Assembly: GCA_030592105.1 (NCBI GenBank)
Contig: JAUVKE010000192.1
Span: 1-5,364, forward strand
Direction of reading: 5' to 3'
DNA from: Desulfobacteraceae bacterium
GTDB lineage: Bacteria; Desulfobacterota; Desulfobacteria; Desulfobacterales; BuS5
DNA length: 5,364 nt
This document shows positions 1 through 5,364 of the stretch, piece by piece. The translations under genes were made by a program, and so were the position numbers. A model generated the notes under the pieces. That model was not told where the DNA came from. It ran no database searches and saw only the letters and a list, made by a program, of their open reading frames with translations. Numbering within the stretch: the stretch's first letter is position 1; every line of letters begins with the position of its first letter.

Positions 1-801
1 CATATCAAAAATATCTTCAACCAGATCATTTAATGTTTCCTGGATTCTATCATCATCTGTTAGGGGAAGACATATGGCTGCTTTGCACGCCTCGTAAGGA
101 GAAACATTTTCCCTGATTAGCCTGGCTGCATATATCAGCAAGCGGGTACTTGCCCCCTCGGACAGGCCATGTTCTTTAATATTTCTTATTTTTTCAGCTA
201 AAGAGACCAGTTGCCGAGCTATTTCGATTTCAATATGCCCTTCTCTCGCAACAATTTCAACCTCTTTTGAAAAAGGTGGGTAATTAAAATCTATTGCTAC
301 AAAGCGCTGACGCGTACTCTGCTTAAGATCCTTTATAACAGATTGATATCCTGGGTTATATGAAATCACCACCAAAAAATTTTTGTGTGCGTGGAGAGTT
401 TCACCATTTTTATCAATATGGAGAATTCGGCGGTTATCAGTTAAGGGATGGATAACAACAGTTGTATCTTTACGAGCCTCCACCACCTCATCAAGATAAC
501 AGATGGCACCCATACGTACGGCTTTGGTCAATGGACCATCACACCATACTGTTTCATCGTTTTTTAAGAGAAACCGACCAATCAAATCCGAAGCAAAAAG
601 ATCTTCATGGCAGGCAATGGTTATAAGGGGACGATTTAAGCAATGGGCCATATACTCAACAAACCTGGTCTTTCCGCATCCGGTGGGGCCCTTAAGCATC
701 ACTGGCAATCTGCCGGCATAGGCAGCTTTAAACATATCGATCTCATTTTTTGTATTAAGGTAATATGGCTCTTTTTCAAACATATAAAGGTTCTGATTCA
801 T
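1..801 (-). CDS. norQ: NorQ/CbbQ-family MoxR-type AAA+ ATPase (C-terminus cut by window edge)
   Basis: This is an AAA+ ATPase of the MoxR group, NorQ/NirQ/CbbQ branch. Family members act in the cytoplasm with a VWA-domain partner (NorD or CbbO) to insert metal into, or activate, enzymes such as nitric oxide reductase or Rubisco. Numbered from the Met at 801, I see Walker A GPTGCGKT (38-45), the family string [14 protein letters not shown] (63-76), Walker B ICYLDE (100-105), sensor-1 region VVISYNPGY (144-152) and STRQRF (162-167) with likely arginine fingers. A CbbQ_C-like tail with GASTRLL follows. The frame stays open to base 1, giving 267 residues, about full family length, so only a few residues are probably missing. 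An in-frame ATG at 828 would add nine residues. I prefer 801 because family N-termini are short and the 828 start lies one base from a repeat insertion with no Shine-Dalgarno. The norQ rather than cbbQ assignment is by resemblance only; no partner gene is visible. Confidence 0.88.
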   Translation of the reverse strand, partial: MNQNLYMFEKEPYYLNTKNEIDMFKAAYAGRLPVMLKGPTGCGKTRFVEYMAHCLNRPLITIACHEDLFASDLIGRFLLKNDETVWCDGPLTKAVRMGAICYLDEVVEARKDTTVVIHPLTDNRRILHIDKNGETLHAHKNFLVVISYNPGYQSVIKDLKQSTRQRFVAIDFNYPPFSKEVEIVAREGHIEIEIARQLVSLAEKIRNIKEHGLSEGASTRLLIYAARLIRENVSPYEACKAAICLPLTDDDRIQETLNDLVEDIFDM

Positions 802-837
802 AAATATATTATTCCCAATTATTTTCATAGTTTTTTT

Positions 838-874
838 GTAACTATTCAGTGCTACAGATTAGCTGAATAGTTAC
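838..874. mobile_element. 37-bp IS66-like palindromic mini-element with 8-bp target duplication
   Basis: The arms GTAACTATTCAG (838-849) and CTGAATAGTTAC (863-874) are perfect 12-bp inverted repeats around a 13-nt centre. The identical octamer GTTTTTTT flanks both sides (830-837 and 875-882). GTAA ends and 8-bp duplications are the known hallmarks of IS66-family insertions. The same terminal motif recurs at 2156 and 3595. It lies between the putative norQ promoter and the norQ start, so it would form a hairpin in the norQ leader. On the plus strand the stem is followed by a G and eight T residues, so it also resembles an intrinsic terminator for rightward transcription. The T-rich flank makes the octamer match less decisive than at 3595. 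Confidence 0.6.
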
Positions 875-925
875 GTTTTTTTTAATCACCGGATAAAAAA
901 ATAGTCACTGTTCAACTGTTAAAAA

Positions 926-954
926 TTGACATAAAACTCATTTAATTATATTCA
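926..954 (+). promoter_or_regulatory. Putative sigma70-like promoter for the TraB-family gene
   Basis: A consensus -35 box TTGACA (926-931) is followed by AT-rich candidate -10 boxes: TATATT (947-952, 15-nt spacer) or TATTCA (949-954, 17-nt spacer). The -10 choice is uncertain. Its -10 region physically overlaps that of the opposing norQ promoter, so the two may compete. A tandem octamer ACTGTTCA/ACTGTTAA (907-922) sits just upstream of the -35 box. Confidence 0.45.
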
Positions 955-973
955 GATAGCACACTATTTACAA
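945..973 (-). promoter_or_regulatory. Putative sigma70-like promoter for norQ
   Basis: Read on the minus strand there is a -35 box TTGTAA (973-968), a 17-nt spacer and a perfect -10 box TATAAT (950-945). Transcription would start near 938 and run into norQ with a leader of over 100 nt that includes the 838-874 palindrome. The -35 box overlaps the Shine-Dalgarno of the divergent TraB-family gene. I saw no clear FNR/NNR-type box (TTGAT-N4-ATCAA) nearby. Confidence 0.55.
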
Positions 974-977
974 GGAG
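972..977 (+). promoter_or_regulatory. Ribosome binding site of the TraB-family gene
   Basis: AAGGAG lies six bases before the ATG at 984. This is a strong Shine-Dalgarno with good spacing and fixes that start. Confidence 0.85.
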
Positions 978-983
978 TAATAT

Positions 984-2150
984 ATGATAAAAACAGATGC
1001 TGACATGCTCCACCCTCTGAATATAGACGGCAAAGAGATTCTTCTTATCGGCACTGCCCATGTGTCAAAGGAAAGTGTTGATCTTGTAACCTCTACCATA
1101 GAAAAGAATAATCCGGATACTGTTTGTGTTGAATTGTGCGAATCCAGGTACCAAACCATCACGCAAAAACAAAAATGGCAGGAGATGGATGTAATAAAGG
1201 TAATAAAGGAAAAAAAAACATTTCTTCTTCTTTCCAACCTTCTTTTAGCATCCTTTCAAAAAAGGGTAGCCAGCAATTTTGACATTACCCCTGGCCAGGA
1301 AATGTTAAAGGCCATGGAAACCGCTGATGAAGTGGGGGCTGTAATTCACCTTGCCGACAGGGATGTACACATCACACTCTCAAGGACATGGGGAGCCCTG
1401 GGATTATGGGGCAAAATCAAACTGATATTCCAATTCCTTTTTTCACTGGGCCAGATAAATGACATAACCAAAGAAGATATTGAAAAAATGAAAAAAGAAG
1501 ATGTGCTTGAAACTCTTCTTTCGGAAATAGGACGAATTCAGCCCATTATCAAGACCATTCTTATAGATGAAAGGGATATGTACCTTGCCAGCAAAATAAA
1601 ATCTGCCCCGGGCAAAAAAATTGTGGCTGTGGTTGGCGCCGGACACATCCCAGGGATTAAAAAATATATTAATACAGACCCGGATATTAAGGAGCTGGAA
1701 ACCCTTCCACCAAAAAGAAAAATGTCATCTATTATAAAATGGGGATTCCCTTTAATTATTTGTGCACTTTTTGTAATTGGATTTTTTTATGGGGAAACAA
1801 ATGCCGGCATTCATATGATTAAATGGTGGATTATTGCAAATGGTGTTCTGGCCGGACTGGGAGCAGCCCTGGCACTGGCTCACCCCTTGACCATTTTGTC
1901 CTCCGTACTGGCAGCACCATTAACCTCTTTAAATCCGATGATCGCAGCAGGGTGGGTTTCAGGACTTGTGGAGACCGTCATAAGAAAACCAAAAGTTATG
2001 GATCTTGAAAATCTTTCCGGTGACATACTTTCCATAAGGGGATTCTGGAAAAACAGACTCACACGGATACTCCTTATAGTAATTTTTACTAATATCGGAA
2101 GCGGCATTGGCACCTTTGTTGCCATTCCCTTAATGGTAAAGATGTTATAA
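984..2150 (+). CDS. TraB/PrgY-family membrane protein
   Basis: This 388-residue protein belongs to the TraB/PrgY/GumN family. The family is named for Enterococcus TraB/PrgY, which block sex-pheromone activity, and is related to Tiki metalloproteases. The cellular role of free-living bacterial members is not established. The N-terminal domain carries IGTAHVS (22-28), the conserved acidic segment CVELCESR (48-55), LADRDVHIT (123-131), DERDMYLA (195-202) and VVGAGHIPGI (216-225). The two GxxH motifs (GTAH, GAGH) and Glu50 are the residues expected for the putative metal-dependent active site. The C-terminal third is hydrophobic, with likely membrane segments at about 250-270, 281-312 and 361-384 and possibly one at 315-333. 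Length matches the prokaryotic family (around 390). It has its own Shine-Dalgarno and promoter candidate, diverges from norQ, and its stop codon lies only five bases before an IS66-like repeat end. Substrate is unknown. Confidence 0.9.
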   Translation: MIKTDADMLHPLNIDGKEILLIGTAHVSKESVDLVTSTIEKNNPDTVCVELCESRYQTITQKQKWQEMDVIKVIKEKKTFLLLSNLLLASFQKRVASNFDITPGQEMLKAMETADEVGAVIHLADRDVHITLSRTWGALGLWGKIKLIFQFLFSLGQINDITKEDIEKMKKEDVLETLLSEIGRIQPIIKTILIDERDMYLASKIKSAPGKKIVAVVGAGHIPGIKKYINTDPDIKELETLPPKRKMSSIIKWGFPLIICALFVIGFFYGETNAGIHMIKWWIIANGVLAGLGAALALAHPLTILSSVLAAPLTSLNPMIAAGWVSGLVETVIRKPKVMDLENLSGDILSIRGFWKNRLTRILLIVIFTNIGSGIGTFVAIPLMVKML

Positions 2151-2155
2151 TCAAT

Positions 2156-2201
2156 GTAATTATTCAGCAGGTCGCCATTGCAACAGGTATGATCTGATTA
2201 A
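2156..2201 (+). mobile_element. Solo left end of an IS66-like mini-element
   Basis: GTAATTATTCAGC (2156-2168) is identical to the left terminus of the 253-bp element at 3595. The subterminal block at 2180-2201 matches that element's block at 3619-3640 except for one base (GGTATGATC here, GGTATAATC there). Similarity then stops abruptly where a different hairpin begins at 2202. No matching right end (TTAC) followed by the left-flank octamer TAATCAAT is found downstream, so this copy is broken or truncated. It starts five bases after the TraB-family stop codon. Confidence 0.6.
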
Positions 2202-2360
2202 GGAACGAAAATTTTATAAGTTGAACGAAATAGCTTGTCTTTTGGCCCATCTACTTCGTTGCATCAAAGGCCGATACGTATAGTATGCAACCTTTAATGC
2301 GCCTTGTATATGGGCCAAAATCCTGCGCTATTTCTGCTCAACTTATTTCATCTCCGTTCC
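2202..2360. repeat. ~159-bp imperfect inverted repeat (long hairpin)
   Basis: The segment folds back on itself around ATACGTAT (2274-2281). Paired blocks, outside to inside, are: GGAACG (2202-2207) with CGTTCC (2355-2360); ATAAGTTGA (2216-2224) with TCAACTTAT (2338-2346); GAAATAGC (2227-2234) with GCTATTTC (2327-2334); TTTTGGCCCAT (2240-2250) with ATGGGCCAAAA (2310-2320); GCATCAAAGG (2261-2270) with CCTTTAATGC (2291-2300), one mismatch. It may be a second kind of miniature transposable element, or a structured RNA. No target duplication beyond TA-rich bases is visible. A 61-codon frame starting at 2285 overlaps it, but I do not regard it as a gene. Confidence 0.65.
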
Positions 2361-2385
2361 TAAATAAAGGGGCCTGGTTCAAATT

Positions 2386-2413
2386 TTGCCATAGCTCAGT
2401 TTTGACATATGAT
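2386..2413 (+). promoter_or_regulatory. Possible promoter for the aminotransferase gene
   Basis: TTGCCA (2386-2391) and TATGAT (2408-2413) are separated by 16 bases, each one mismatch from the sigma70 consensus. The predicted start near 2420 leaves about 40 nt of leader. A consensus TTGACA at 2402-2407 overlaps this but has no good -10 partner at 16-18 bases. Confidence 0.35.
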
Positions 2414-2459
2414 GGCCGATGTTATGACCAGTCCCAAATAAGGAAAGCCCTATTTTGCT

Positions 2460-3587
2460 ATGAAAACTGATACCCACCGTTCCTGGTTCCCTGTTACGCG
2501 AGATTATATTTTCCTGAACCATGCAGCTGCATCCCCAGTATCATTAAAGGTTGTTAAGGCAGTTACAGATTTTTATAAGGAGAGCGCAAACCAGGCGAGT
2601 AAAGAATACTTTAACTGGATCAAGCAGGTTGAGGCTGTTCGCAAATCGGCTGCATCCGTAATCAATGCCGATTCTGATGAAATCGCCTTTACCGGAAACA
2701 CATCAGCAGGAATCAGTATAATTGCATCCGGCTTTAACTGGAAAGAGAAAGATGAAGTAATTATACCTGTACCCGATTTTCCCTCCAATGTTTACCCATG
2801 GCTAAATCTAAAAGAGAAAGGAGTACAGGTTAAATTTGTACAACGACAAAGTGGTTGTATAAATTTAAAAGATATCGAAAAAAAAATTACCCCAAAAACG
2901 AGAATGATAGCATTGAGTTCTGTTGATTATTTATCAGGATTTGCTGCAAATCTTCCTGAACTTGGAAATTTTTGCAAAAAAAAAGGGATATTTTTATTTG
3001 TTGATGCAATTCAAAGCCTGGGGGTTATCCCTTTAGATGTAAAAGAATGCGGCATCCATTTCCTTTCAGCAGGAGGACACAAATGGTTGACAGGGCCCAT
3101 GGGAATCGGCATACTTTTTATCAGCAGACAGGTAAATGAATTATTAACCCCGTTTAGCCTGGGATGGAAGAGTGTTATTAATGAAGAAGATTTTAATATT
3201 GACTTTACCCTCAAAAAAAATGCCCTGCAATTTGAACCCGGTACGATGAATATTTCAGGAATTTTCGGATTGGGTGCGGCTTTAAATCTGCTAAAAGAGG
3301 TTGGAATTCCAAACATTTATTATAAAGTTTTACGCCTCAATGATATTTTTAGAAAACACCTTGACGAACGTGGTCTTCATATTATTTCGCCAGCAAGCAG
3401 GGAAAACCGCTCTGGAATTTTATCATTTAAACCTCGGAATGACCCTGTAAAATGTTATAATTTTTTGATTTCAAAAAAAATTATGCTCTCCCTTCGTAAT
3501 GGGAACATCAGAATATCACTCCACTTTTATAATAACGAAGATGATATAGCCGCTTTTTTTCGCATTTTCGATGAACTCAAATTATAA
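2460..3587 (+). CDS. Class-V aminotransferase-fold PLP-dependent enzyme
   Basis: This 375-residue fold-type I PLP enzyme belongs to the class-V group, which includes cysteine desulfurases, selenocysteine lyases and isopenicillin-N-epimerase-like proteins. I see IFLNHAAASP (17-26) near the N-terminus, the cofactor phosphate-binding GNTSAG (79-84), the VDAIQS segment (181-186) whose Asp182 should contact the pyridine nitrogen, and GGHKW (205-209) with Lys208 as the Schiff-base lysine. LRNGNIRISLHFYN (345-358), near the C-terminus, holds candidate substrate-carboxylate arginines. The C-terminal RxGxxC-type catalytic cysteine loop of group II cysteine desulfurases is absent and no cysteine follows Cys332, so desulfurase activity looks unlikely; the substrate is unknown. 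The ATG at 2460 is the only usable start after the in-frame stop at 2439. Its Shine-Dalgarno is weak (AAGGAA at 2440-2445, 14 bases away). Length is slightly under 400, normal for the family. Confidence 0.87.
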   Translation: MKTDTHRSWFPVTRDYIFLNHAAASPVSLKVVKAVTDFYKESANQASKEYFNWIKQVEAVRKSAASVINADSDEIAFTGNTSAGISIIASGFNWKEKDEVIIPVPDFPSNVYPWLNLKEKGVQVKFVQRQSGCINLKDIEKKITPKTRMIALSSVDYLSGFAANLPELGNFCKKKGIFLFVDAIQSLGVIPLDVKECGIHFLSAGGHKWLTGPMGIGILFISRQVNELLTPFSLGWKSVINEEDFNIDFTLKKNALQFEPGTMNISGIFGLGAALNLLKEVGIPNIYYKVLRLNDIFRKHLDERGLHIISPASRENRSGILSFKPRNDPVKCYNFLISKKIMLSLRNGNIRISLHFYNNEDDIAAFFRIFDELKL

Positions 3588-3594
3588 AATTATT
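3587..3594. repeat. Target-site duplication, left copy
   Basis: The octamer AAATTATT immediately precedes the GTAA end of the 253-bp element and is repeated exactly at 3848-3855. Its first base is the last base of the aminotransferase stop codon. Confidence 0.7.
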
Positions 3595-3847
3595 GTAATT
3601 ATTCAGCTAATATGTACGGCAACAGGTATAATCTGATTAAACCATGAAAAACTCACAGATAAGAGGTCGTAAAGAAAGAATCTGTTAAAAATATAAGCTT
3701 GCGTAATAGTATATCAGAAAATAATTTTAATAAATTCAGCTCTGATGGATTCTTTCTTAACGCTCTCTAATCCGTTCAAACAATTTCAAATGTTTTAACC
3801 AGATCATACCTGCTGCGTATCTTAAATCAGCGACGCTGAATGGTTAC
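3595..3847. mobile_element. 253-bp IS66-like miniature inverted-repeat element (MITE)
   Basis: The ends are GTAATTATTCAGC (3595-3607) and GCTGAATGGTTAC (3835-3847), inverted repeats differing at two positions. A subterminal inverted pair (3619-3642 with 3793-3816, 20 of 24 matching) carries the CAGGTAT motif. An inner pair (3668-3682 with 3748-3762, 14 of 15) carries AAGAAAGAATC. The octamer AAATTATT flanks both ends exactly. GTAA termini plus 8-bp duplications are known for the IS66 family. No transposase or long frame is inside, so it would need an enzyme supplied in trans. It separates the aminotransferase gene from the downstream gene and its nested stems could fold in a read-through transcript, possibly acting as a terminator. 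The IS66 assignment is inference from end chemistry, not from a matched element. Confidence 0.72.
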
Positions 3848-3855
3848 AAATTATT
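3848..3855. repeat. Target-site duplication, right copy
   Basis: AAATTATT follows the TTAC end of the 253-bp element and exactly matches 3587-3594. Confidence 0.7.
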
Positions 3856-3887
3856 TAACATCCTTCATAAACTATGAAAATATAATT

Positions 3888-5364
3888 ATGGGAAAAAAAA
3901 AGAAAAACCAGGAAAAAAAAAAGAAAAAAAGAAAAATATTAATTCCACCGGAGTCTTTGCCGGCGTTGTTGAATAATATAAAACAGATGATTGAACAGGC
4001 GCGGGGCCGACGTGCCGTGGCACTGGCTAAGCACCTTGTAAAACATGAAAAATTTCAGATGCAGGAGCATTTGCCCGTTTTTATTGGAGCATATCAAGTC
4101 AGACTTACAGAAATGCTTGATGTTATGCAGCTAAAGGAAGCAAGAGCTTTATACACAGATATTGTTAAAAAATATTCTGATTCAGCGGATCTGTTTTCCA
4201 TGGAATTTTTAGTTAAAATGGACATGGAATCAGACTCCGCAGTTGTTCTTTTGAGCTATGGCCATGATGACAGGGTTACTTTGGCTGTTAATCAATATAT
4301 TATCAACGAATTAAAAGATATACGAATTTTGCTGAAAAACACCTCTCTCCCCGACCAGATCCCCCTGAAGGCAGGTGCAGAATTGATTATCGCAGCCTGG
4401 GAAGAAGTTGAAGGCACGTCAGGCAAAAGAACCAGCTATGAATTAATGCTGGAGAAAATCAACAGGCGTTCTCCTTTTATTTACTGGCGTCTATTTATTC
4501 AGGCGCTGAACATGTTTTACGAATTTGAGGATGACAAAGCCCGAAAGATTCTTTTACGCATACCCAATGACTGTTCCGTTTCTAAAATGGCGGTCACCTT
4601 GACAATGCTTGTTGATAATCAGCCCGTGATTACTGAAAAAGGAAAAAATATAGAATGCAGGATGGAGGGGAAAACCCTTTATTCTGAAATAGCCGGAATA
4701 GATCGAATGATTGCTGCAGGGAAATGGTCAGCTGCCGATGGGGCCCTTGAAACAATAATCTCTGCAAATGTATACGGTCAGCGAAGTGGATTTTTTATTG
4801 AATTGGGCAGTCTGTTTTTAAACAAACTGTCCCATTCTTCAAGATATAAGCCCAAATCTTTATTTAAAAAACCTTATTTCATTTACATGAATATCCATAT
4901 TACCCATTTATGCGTACCTGATATGGAATTAAATTTTTTAAAAAAAATACTCCCTGCCTCCAACACAAGGTTAGGAAATATTGAAAAAGCTCTTATTTAT
5001 AAACGAATGGGGGAGCTTTCACTGGAGTTATCTGATGATATACCCCAGTCAATCCCCTCTTCTATTCCAACGGTCATATTAGATGCCCTGGGCATTAGTC
5101 CAGCTAAAAATGAAAATTTGGTTGATGAAATTACAGCGTTATACAATGAAAGCATACAACATTATCCTTTGTCGGAAACCTACCAGAAATGGTACCAGGC
5201 CTGTCAGAATTTTAAGGTAAAAATCAGAGAATCCGAGCAAGTCCTCAAACAGTGGCAGGAAACCTTTCCCGATGATGAATTCCCGCTTTTGGAGCAGGTA
5301 AAGGCATGTCGTTTTCGGAAGGCCTTTGTAAAGGCTATGACCAATTTCCGCAAACTGGAAAAAA
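3888..5364 (+). CDS. Uncharacterised helical, TPR-like protein (3' end beyond window)
   Basis: An open frame of 492 codons runs to the right edge without a stop. I do not recognise the family. The N-terminus, MGKKKKNQEKKKKKRK, is a lysine-rich low-complexity head encoded by A runs of nine, ten and seven bases. The rest looks soluble and almost wholly alpha-helical, with no signal peptide or membrane segment. Stretches such as RRAVALAKHLVKHEK (41-55), LKEARALYTDIVKKYSD (82-98), DDKARKILLRIP (215-226) and MIAAGKWSAADGALETII (274-291) resemble tetratricopeptide-type helices, so a scaffolding or protein-binding role is possible; no catalytic motif is visible. Codon choice and AT content look like the neighbours. 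The ATG at 3888 has no clear Shine-Dalgarno; the next in-frame ATG (3987) would drop the lysine head. It lies 32 bases after the right target duplication of the mini-element. Confidence 0.75.
   Translation, partial: MGKKKKNQEKKKKKRKILIPPESLPALLNNIKQMIEQARGRRAVALAKHLVKHEKFQMQEHLPVFIGAYQVRLTEMLDVMQLKEARALYTDIVKKYSDSADLFSMEFLVKMDMESDSAVVLLSYGHDDRVTLAVNQYIINELKDIRILLKNTSLPDQIPLKAGAELIIAAWEEVEGTSGKRTSYELMLEKINRRSPFIYWRLFIQALNMFYEFEDDKARKILLRIPNDCSVSKMAVTLTMLVDNQPVITEKGKNIECRMEGKTLYSEIAGIDRMIAAGKWSAADGALETIISANVYGQRSGFFIELGSLFLNKLSHSSRYKPKSLFKKPYFIYMNIHITHLCVPDMELNFLKKILPASNTRLGNIEKALIYKRMGELSLELSDDIPQSIPSSIPTVILDALGISPAKNENLVDEITALYNESIQHYPLSETYQKWYQACQNFKVKIRESEQVLKQWQETFPDDEFPLLEQVKACRFRKAFVKAMTNFRKLEK

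Noticed and set aside
503..870. Two small plus-strand frames (503-721 and 643-870)
   Set aside because: They are antisense shadows of the well-conserved norQ frame, and the second runs through the palindrome.
838..883. Dedicated intrinsic terminator
   Set aside because: The stem plus T run looks right on the plus strand, but no plus-strand gene lies to its left; the T run is better explained as the target duplication of an insertion.
2220..2342. GTTGAAC ... GCTCAAC resembling integron attC core sites
   Set aside because: The cores are in inside-out order (GTTRRRY before RYYYAAC) and no integrase or cassette array is present.
2285..2470. 61-codon open frame on the plus strand
   Set aside because: It starts inside the long hairpin, has no Shine-Dalgarno, resembles no protein and overlaps the aminotransferase start. 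It is probably a by-product of the repeat.
3881..3886. Perfect TATAAT just before the ATG at 3888
   Set aside because: Transcription would start after the start codon, so it cannot serve as the -10 box for this frame, and no -35 box is suitably spaced.
4289..4297. TAATCAAT matching the left flank of the solo repeat end at 2156
   Set aside because: It lies inside the last coding frame, is not preceded by a TTAC end and is over 2 kb away; chance match in AT-rich DNA.

Overview
The window is AT-rich, with many A/T homopolymer runs. It reads like a chromosomal stretch of an anaerobic Gram-negative bacterium. A member of Desulfobacterota (sulfate-reducer type) is my best guess from the flavour of the proteins and intergenic repeats, but nothing here proves the lineage.

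Layout. (1) Positions 1-801 on the minus strand hold an almost complete NorQ/CbbQ-type MoxR AAA+ ATPase, cut by the left edge. (2) Positions 829-983 are a divergent intergenic region. It holds a 37-bp perfect-ended palindrome flanked by 8-bp direct repeats, and two overlapping, oppositely directed sigma70-like promoters. (3) Positions 984-2150 on the plus strand encode a TraB/PrgY-family membrane protein. (4) Positions 2151-2459 hold no convincing gene. They contain a lone end of an IS66-like mini-element fused to a separate ~159-bp imperfect hairpin, then a possible promoter. (5) Positions 2460-3587 on the plus strand encode a class-V PLP-dependent aminotransferase-fold enzyme. (6) Positions 3595-3847 are an intact-looking 253-bp miniature inverted-repeat element with GTAA...TTAC ends and a perfect 8-bp target duplication. 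(7) From 3888 to the right edge runs a long open frame for an unrecognised lysine-headed, alpha-helical, TPR-like protein with no stop in the window.

The genes do not form an obvious pathway: an AAA+ metalloenzyme-activation chaperone, a TraB-domain membrane protein, a PLP enzyme and an unknown helical-repeat protein. They look like separate transcription units with repeat elements between them. The most notable signal is non-coding. Three copies of one terminal motif (GTAAYTATTCAG and relatives) lie within a few bases of gene boundaries, and two of them carry exact 8-bp target-site duplications. This suggests a family of IS66-type non-autonomous elements, including an extremely short 37-bp form.
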